Source: Paenibacillus solanacearum (GTDB lineage Bacteria > Bacillota > Bacilli > Paenibacillales > NBRC-103111). Taken from it: 43,167 bases of DNA. The stretch covers positions 1-43,167 of the forward strand of contig NZ_CAJVAS010000051.1 of the NCBI RefSeq assembly GCF_910593845.1. Direction: 5' to 3'. Below the pieces are notes generated by a model. That model did not search any database. It worked only from the letters and a program-made list of their open reading frames with translations, and was not told the origin of the DNA. Positions 40,901 to 43,167 of the stretch are shown one piece after another (positions within the stretch are counted from its first letter, which is position 1; every line of letters begins with the position of its first letter). A program made the position numbers and the translations under genes.

Positions 40901-41500
40901 TTCTACATCGAACAGTTCCACGCGATACGGGTGCGCGGACGCCAGCGGGAAAAAATCGACAATGCCGCCGCGAACGCTAAGCTCGCCCTTGTTTTCGACC
41001 CGCTCCACGCGTTCGTAGCCAAGCTCAACCATCCTTGCGACCAGATCGTCCATCGCGATGGTTTGCCCTACTTTGATCGAGAACTGCGCAGCCGCAATCG
41101 ACTCCTGGCTCGGAAGCACGCGCCGCATGCCCGCATACGGAACGACGACGATGCCGCGGAATCCGGCGTTCAGCCTCGACAGCGCATCGATGCGCTGCGC
41201 CAGCATTTCCGGACTTGCGATGGCCGCCTCCGCCGCAAGCAGCTCCTGCGCTGGGAACAGCACCACTTGATCCGCAGGCACAAGCTCGGCCAAATCCTCG
41301 AACATTTTTTGGGCGGAAAACATATTGTGCGTTACGATAAAGAGCGGCTGCTTTAACTCTTCGTACAGCGCAGCCAGCATAACTTGTCTTGATGAACCGG
41401 TCAAGCCGGCGATGAGCTGCTCTCTCATCCCGGAACGAATGCCGGTTACGATGCTTTGAAAATCCGAATCCGTAGAAAACGTCTGGATTAAAGCCTGCAA
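37976..41500 (-). CDS. mfd: Transcription-repair coupling factor Mfd, TTG start
   Basis: Removes RNA polymerase stalled at DNA damage and recruits UvrA. The 1174-residue protein has the UvrB-homology region, an RNA-polymerase-interaction domain (GDYVVHVNHGIGKFVGI), and the RecG-like translocase with Walker A LLCGDVGYGKTEVA, LIVDEEQRFGV and LTLTATPIPRTLHMSMLG. Motif VI includes QLRGRVGRSNRIAYAY, and the TRCF C-terminal domain follows. The start is TTG at 41500 behind AGAGGAG at nine bases, and the N-terminus matches the B. subtilis protein. Upstream lies the repeat region. Confidence 0.97.
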   Translation of the reverse strand: MQALIQTFSTDSDFQSIVTGIRSGMREQLIAGLTGSSRQVMLAALYEELKQPLFIVTHNMFSAQKMFEDLAELVPADQVVLFPAQELLAAEAAIASPEMLAQRIDALSRLNAGFRGIVVVPYAGMRRVLPSQESIAAAQFSIKVGQTIAMDDLVARMVELGYERVERVENKGELSVRGGIVDFFPLASAHPYRVELFDVEVDSIRSFDTSDQRSIEKVEELRVTPCREIVADRNRLQSAAQHAFELLQEQLGKMTDRQAKDRLLEGIGREIEMLREGQHFAGLFKYVSLLFPEKQTLLDYLPNDTILLVDEPSRLLETAKQLEKDEAEWTTMSLQEGKSLPAFALSKPYETLLHRRPYPTLYMSLFLRQVPQTTPQNIVNFMCRVMQTFHGQMNLLKSEMERWKKAGAKVIMLASGTERVERMKRVLADYHIEEPQILDGNLQTGFELPGIHLVVITEGEMFTRKQRKARKVDSKMENAERIKSYQELKIGDYVVHVNHGIGKFVGIGTLEVGGIHKDYLHIMYAGGDKLSVPIEQIDHIQKYVGAEEGKEPKIYKLGGTDWNRVKSKARASVQDIADDLIKLYAERQATKGYAFNSDSAYQQEFEGMFPYDETTDQLRAITEIKKDMEKPRPMDRLLCGDVGYGKTEVAIRAAFKSAIDGKQVAVLVPTTILAQQHYETFRERFSGFPFNIQVLSRFRSKKEQTETMKGVKNGTIDVVIGTHRLLSKDVVFKDLGLLIVDEEQRFGVSHKEKLKRLKTNVDVLTLTATPIPRTLHMSMLGVRDLSVIETPPENRFPVQTYVVEHNASLVREAIERELAREGQVYYLFNRVQGITQIAEQISMLVPDARVTVAHGQMSEQELEKAILDFLDGEYDVLVSTSIIETGVDIPNVNTLIVHDADKMGLSQLYQLRGRVGRSNRIAYAYFTYQRDKVLTEVAEKRLQAIKEFTELGSGFKIAMRDLSIRGAGNLLGAEQHGFIASVGFDLYSQMLAEEIQKRKKEIGGEAVPEKKVWSTQLDISLDAYIPGDYIYDSMQKIEIYKKVAGAQTLEEVAELHDELVDRFGDLPQAVHNLLLAAKLKVFGAMYAIETVSQKGTDYELKIDAGQNGNLDGQKLFQLAAEFDNRVKLISGPQIHIELKGKGLKPEESIDLLERFLVQYKRVLKSKGELQHVAK

Positions 41501-41855
41501 AGCTGGACACTCCTCTCAAGCCACGTAAACGAAGGACAAACGGCTAATGCCGCCCAAGCGGCGGCAAACGTTTATCCAGAATAATGAACAGTCAGCGAAG
41601 GAATGCTTCCGCGCCGCAAAGAAAAGCTTCCGGTGTCGAAGCCCTTTCGAGAGGAAATACGCCGCAGGCGTAACGGAAGCCTCCCTGGAACCATCAGAAT
41701 GATCCAGCTTCGCTGGAAACTTAAGCATTCTGATGTTATAAGAAAAGCTCGCATCGACGTCTATTCGAAGAAGATACATTCGTGTTGTAGCGGAAGCTTT
41801 TCTTGAAACATCAGAATGATCCAGCTTCGCTGGAAACTTAAGCATTCTGATGTTA
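41501..41855. other. Gene-free region with palindromic repeats upstream of mfd
   Basis: About 355 bases without a credible gene. It holds two repeat units, a 14-base inverted repeat pair (AAGAAAAGCTTCCG at 41619-41632 and its complement at 41791-41804), and a GCCGCC/GGCGGC hairpin at about 41550-41566. A 120-codon minus-strand frame (41516-41878) runs through the repeats but is just their translation. A promoter for mfd was not recognised. Confidence 0.65.
41692..41741. repeat. Hairpin repeat, copy A
   Basis: A 50-base core identical to copy B. On the plus strand, CATCAGAATG pairs with CATTCTGATG as outer arms, and TCCAGC-TTC-GCTGGA forms an inner hairpin. The right flank continues as TTATAAGAAAAGCT, complementary to the left flank of copy B (AGCTTTTCTT). 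The full unit is therefore a longer imperfect palindrome of roughly 90 bases. Confidence 0.85.
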
Positions 41856-41858
41856 TAA
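41809..41858. repeat. Hairpin repeat, copy B
   Basis: The second 50-base core, 117 bases from copy A and identical to it. The preceding 21 bases match copy A's flank at 15 positions. Its outer stem is 11 pairs (ACATCAGAATG/CATTCTGATGT). It directly abuts the fin terminator. Confidence 0.85.
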
Positions 41859-41887
41859 AAAAGCCTAGAGCGGTTCACGCTTTAGGC
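41856..41887 (-). terminator. fin terminator
   Basis: Minus strand GCCT-AA-AGCG-TGAAC-CGCT-CT-AGGC followed by six T, 50 bases after the fin stop. The stem has a small internal mismatch. It touches repeat copy B. Confidence 0.7.
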
Positions 41888-41937
41888 CGGTCCACCAATG
41901 AAAAGATGCTCGGATAGCCGAAATACGAAAAAAACCC

Positions 41938-42168
41938 TTATTGCAGAGGACTCCCCAAAAGCGAAAGCTCCGGATGGGCTTCAAGCGCTTCACGGCAGTA
42001 ATCGCATACTACCTTCACGGTGACGTCCCCACTTGGGTCATATGATATTATATCTCTACGTTCCTCGGGGGTCAAGAAATGGAAGCCCAGCTGGTATTCG
42101 CTGACTCCGTGCTGATGAATTTCCCCGATCGTGGTTTGACAATGGCGGCAAGTATATTTTATAGCCAT
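41938..42168 (-). CDS. fin: Anti-sigma-F factor Fin (YabK)
   Basis: A 76-residue zinc-finger-like protein with CRHC at residues 7-10 and CDYC at 55-58. The family middle (LGFHFLTPEERRDIISYD) and end (REALEAHPELSLLGSPLQ) are both present. In B. subtilis Fin binds sigma-F and helps the forespore switch from sigma-F to sigma-G. Length and position between pth and mfd match. GGGAGGAG precedes the ATG by seven bases. Confidence 0.95.
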   Translation of the reverse strand: MAIKYTCRHCQTTIGEIHQHGVSEYQLGFHFLTPEERRDIISYDPSGDVTVKVVCDYCREALEAHPELSLLGSPLQ

Positions 42169-42270
42169 ACGTAAACTCCTCCCGTCTTGGACCGAATGCT
42201 TCGGCTCGTCAGTGCAGCGTTCGGCCGTACAGCCGCCGTTTCGCTGCCAATGATCTGCGCATTGTTAAAC

Positions 42271-42300
42271 ATTATGTCCAGAACGGGTGAATTTTAGCCT
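42271..42300 (-). promoter_or_regulatory. Candidate sigma-F-type promoter of fin
   Basis: AGGCTA at 42295-42300, 15 bases, GGACATAAT at 42271-42279, which fits GGNNANANT. The known B. subtilis fin gene is read by forespore sigma factors. An ATTTTAG-G-CTAAAAT palindrome overlaps the -35. The -35 match is only moderate. Confidence 0.4.
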
Positions 42301-42309
42301 AAAATACGC

Positions 42310-42876
42310 CTATGCGTTGTACTTGCCCATCGTTTTCTCGAACGGATTCGTCAGCAGATGCTCCATCGCCTCGGCCGTCTTGTCGAGAACGTCCGGCAGC
42401 GTTTGCGTTTCCTCCTTCGTGAACGAACCGAGAACGTAATCCACGACTTCCCGCCCCGGAACCGGGCGTGAAATCCCCATGCGAATCCGGTTAAACGACT
42501 GCGAGCCAAGGTGCTGAATCGTCGATTTGATCCCGTTATGTCCTCCTGCGCTTCCTTGATAGCGAAGCCGAATATGGCCGAACACCGTATCCAAATCGTC
42601 GTAAATGACGATTAAATCCTCGACCGAAGCTTTGTAAAAATCCATAAAAGCCCGAATGGATTCGCCGGATAAATTCATATACGTCTGCGGCTTCAGCAAA
42701 TATACCTTTTGCCCTGCCACATGCCCTTCGCCGAGCAGCCCTTTGCATTTGCTTTGCGTAATTTTGATCCCGTGCCGATCGGCAAACCGGTCAAGCGCCA
42801 TGAAACCGATGTTGTGACGCGTCGATTCATATTGCCGTCCCGGGTTGCCGAGACCAACAAACCATTTCAACCTCAT
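42310..42876 (-). CDS. pth: Peptidyl-tRNA hydrolase
   Basis: Frees tRNA from peptidyl-tRNAs that drop off the ribosome (spoVC in B. subtilis). The protein has VGLGNPGRQYESTRHNIGF with the catalytic His21, LLKPQTYMNLSGES, VIYDDLD and GSAGGHNGIKS. The ATG at 42876 behind AAAGGGG gives 188 residues, the usual length. The frame extends 12 codons further but without support. It has its own promoter. The 130 bases upstream lead to the group II intron end. Confidence 0.96.
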   Translation of the reverse strand: MRLKWFVGLGNPGRQYESTRHNIGFMALDRFADRHGIKITQSKCKGLLGEGHVAGQKVYLLKPQTYMNLSGESIRAFMDFYKASVEDLIVIYDDLDTVFGHIRLRYQGSAGGHNGIKSTIQHLGSQSFNRIRMGISRPVPGREVVDYVLGSFTKEETQTLPDVLDKTAEAMEHLLTNPFEKTMGKYNA

Positions 42877-42931
42877 CTTGCCCCTTTCACAATCCATGCT
42901 GGCAACCGCCATTTTAGAACCGTTTTATACC

Positions 42932-42961
42932 ATCATATCGTAAAAAGGCGGCCTGCGCCAA
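42932..42961 (-). promoter_or_regulatory. pth promoter
   Basis: TTGGCG at 42956-42961, 18 bases, TATGAT at 42932-42937, about 55 bases before the pth ATG. It lies in the 3' exon side of the intron, so pth can be expressed independently of the intron. Confidence 0.6.
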
Positions 42962-43049
42962 TTCGACATCGTTCAGTTGCTCCGGCCTATCTCTTTGACC
43001 CGAATACCGGGGCATCACCACCCGTATCAGCAGTCCGATCGCCGGTCTG

Positions 43050-43167
43050 CTAGAGTGAAGGGCTGAAACTTTCAGCCCCTCCTCATCAAACCGTACGTGA
43101 GGTTTTCCCTCATACGGCTTTCCGATGTTCGTCTTTCATGTGCATGCAGATTACAAGAGCGTCTTTA
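43050..43167 (-). mobile_element. Group II intron, 3' end (domains V and VI), truncated by window edge
   Basis: On the minus strand, 43120-43088 reads AAGCCGTATGAGG, a GAAAA loop, CCTCACGTACGGTTT. This is the catalytic domain V hairpin with the AGC triad and the conserved ACGTACGG strand. It is followed by domain VI at about 43087-43051: GAGGAGGGGCTGAAA/TTTCAGCCC with an unpaired A (position 43056) before CTC, the likely branch point. The intron end is near 43050. The rest, with any reverse transcriptase, lies beyond the right edge, and I see no coding sequence for it here. Confidence 0.82.

Noticed and set aside
41516..41878. 120-codon minus-strand frame with an internal protein repeat
   Set aside because: The repeated segment is just the translation of the hairpin repeats, and there is no ribosome site or known family.
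1..43167. CRISPR arrays, transposases, prophage genes
   Set aside because: No regularly spaced repeats and no coding sequence for such proteins was seen on either strand.

Overview
The window comes from the chromosome of a spore-forming Firmicute, most likely of the Paenibacillaceae (Paenibacillus/Cohnella type). It holds sporulation genes (spoIIE, spoVT, yabP, yabQ, fin), strong AAGGAGG-type ribosome binding sites, sigma-A promoters, and a gene order that follows the Bacillus subtilis origin-proximal block from spoVC (pth) to lysS and an rrn operon. The genus is inferred from overall feel and was not measured. Every gene I accept is on the minus strand, so transcription runs from the right edge towards the 16S rRNA gene at the left edge.

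Layout in the direction of transcription (right to left). (1) 43167-41500: the 3' end (domains V and VI) of a group II intron, then pth, the anti-sigma-F gene fin, and a roughly 240 bp stretch with two copies of a hairpin-forming repeat. (2) 41500-36142: mfd, a PrsA-like foldase lipoprotein overlapping it, and spoVT. (3) 35968-29923: yabM-like flippase, mazG, hbs, rqcP, yabP, yabQ, divIC, yabR. (4) 29791-25293: elongator tRNA-Met, then a block that the B. subtilis order does not have: a LacI-family regulator, a solute-binding lipoprotein, a membrane-anchored EEP-family phosphodiesterase and a 2H phosphoesterase. (5) 24971-18465: spoIIE, yabS (VWA), yabT (kinase), tilS, hpt. (6) 18393-9997: ftsH, then nadA-nadB-nadC-coaX-hslO and a PpiC-like foldase. 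(7) 9883-2763: cysK, then the folate operon pabB-pabA-pabC-folP-folB-folK-yazB-dusB. (8) 2568-445: greA and lysS, each followed by a terminator. (9) 348-1: tandem rrn promoters, leader and the first bases of 16S rRNA.

The genes group into clear units. The pab/fol genes overlap by 4 to 13 bases or lie close together and make folate from chorismate. nadA-B-C overlap into coaX, which joins NAD and CoA synthesis in one transcript with a redox chaperone. Sporulation genes have their own promoter types: a 21-bp-spaced Spo0A-style promoter for spoIIE, sigma-F-like sites for yabS and fin, and a sigma-G-like site for spoVT.

The least conventional parts are the accessory block at 25.1-29.7 kb with two matching LacI-type operators 3.36 kb apart, the palindromic repeats upstream of mfd, the operator-like repeats at the nadA promoter, and the intron end at the right edge. 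I saw no CRISPR array, transposase or clear prophage gene.
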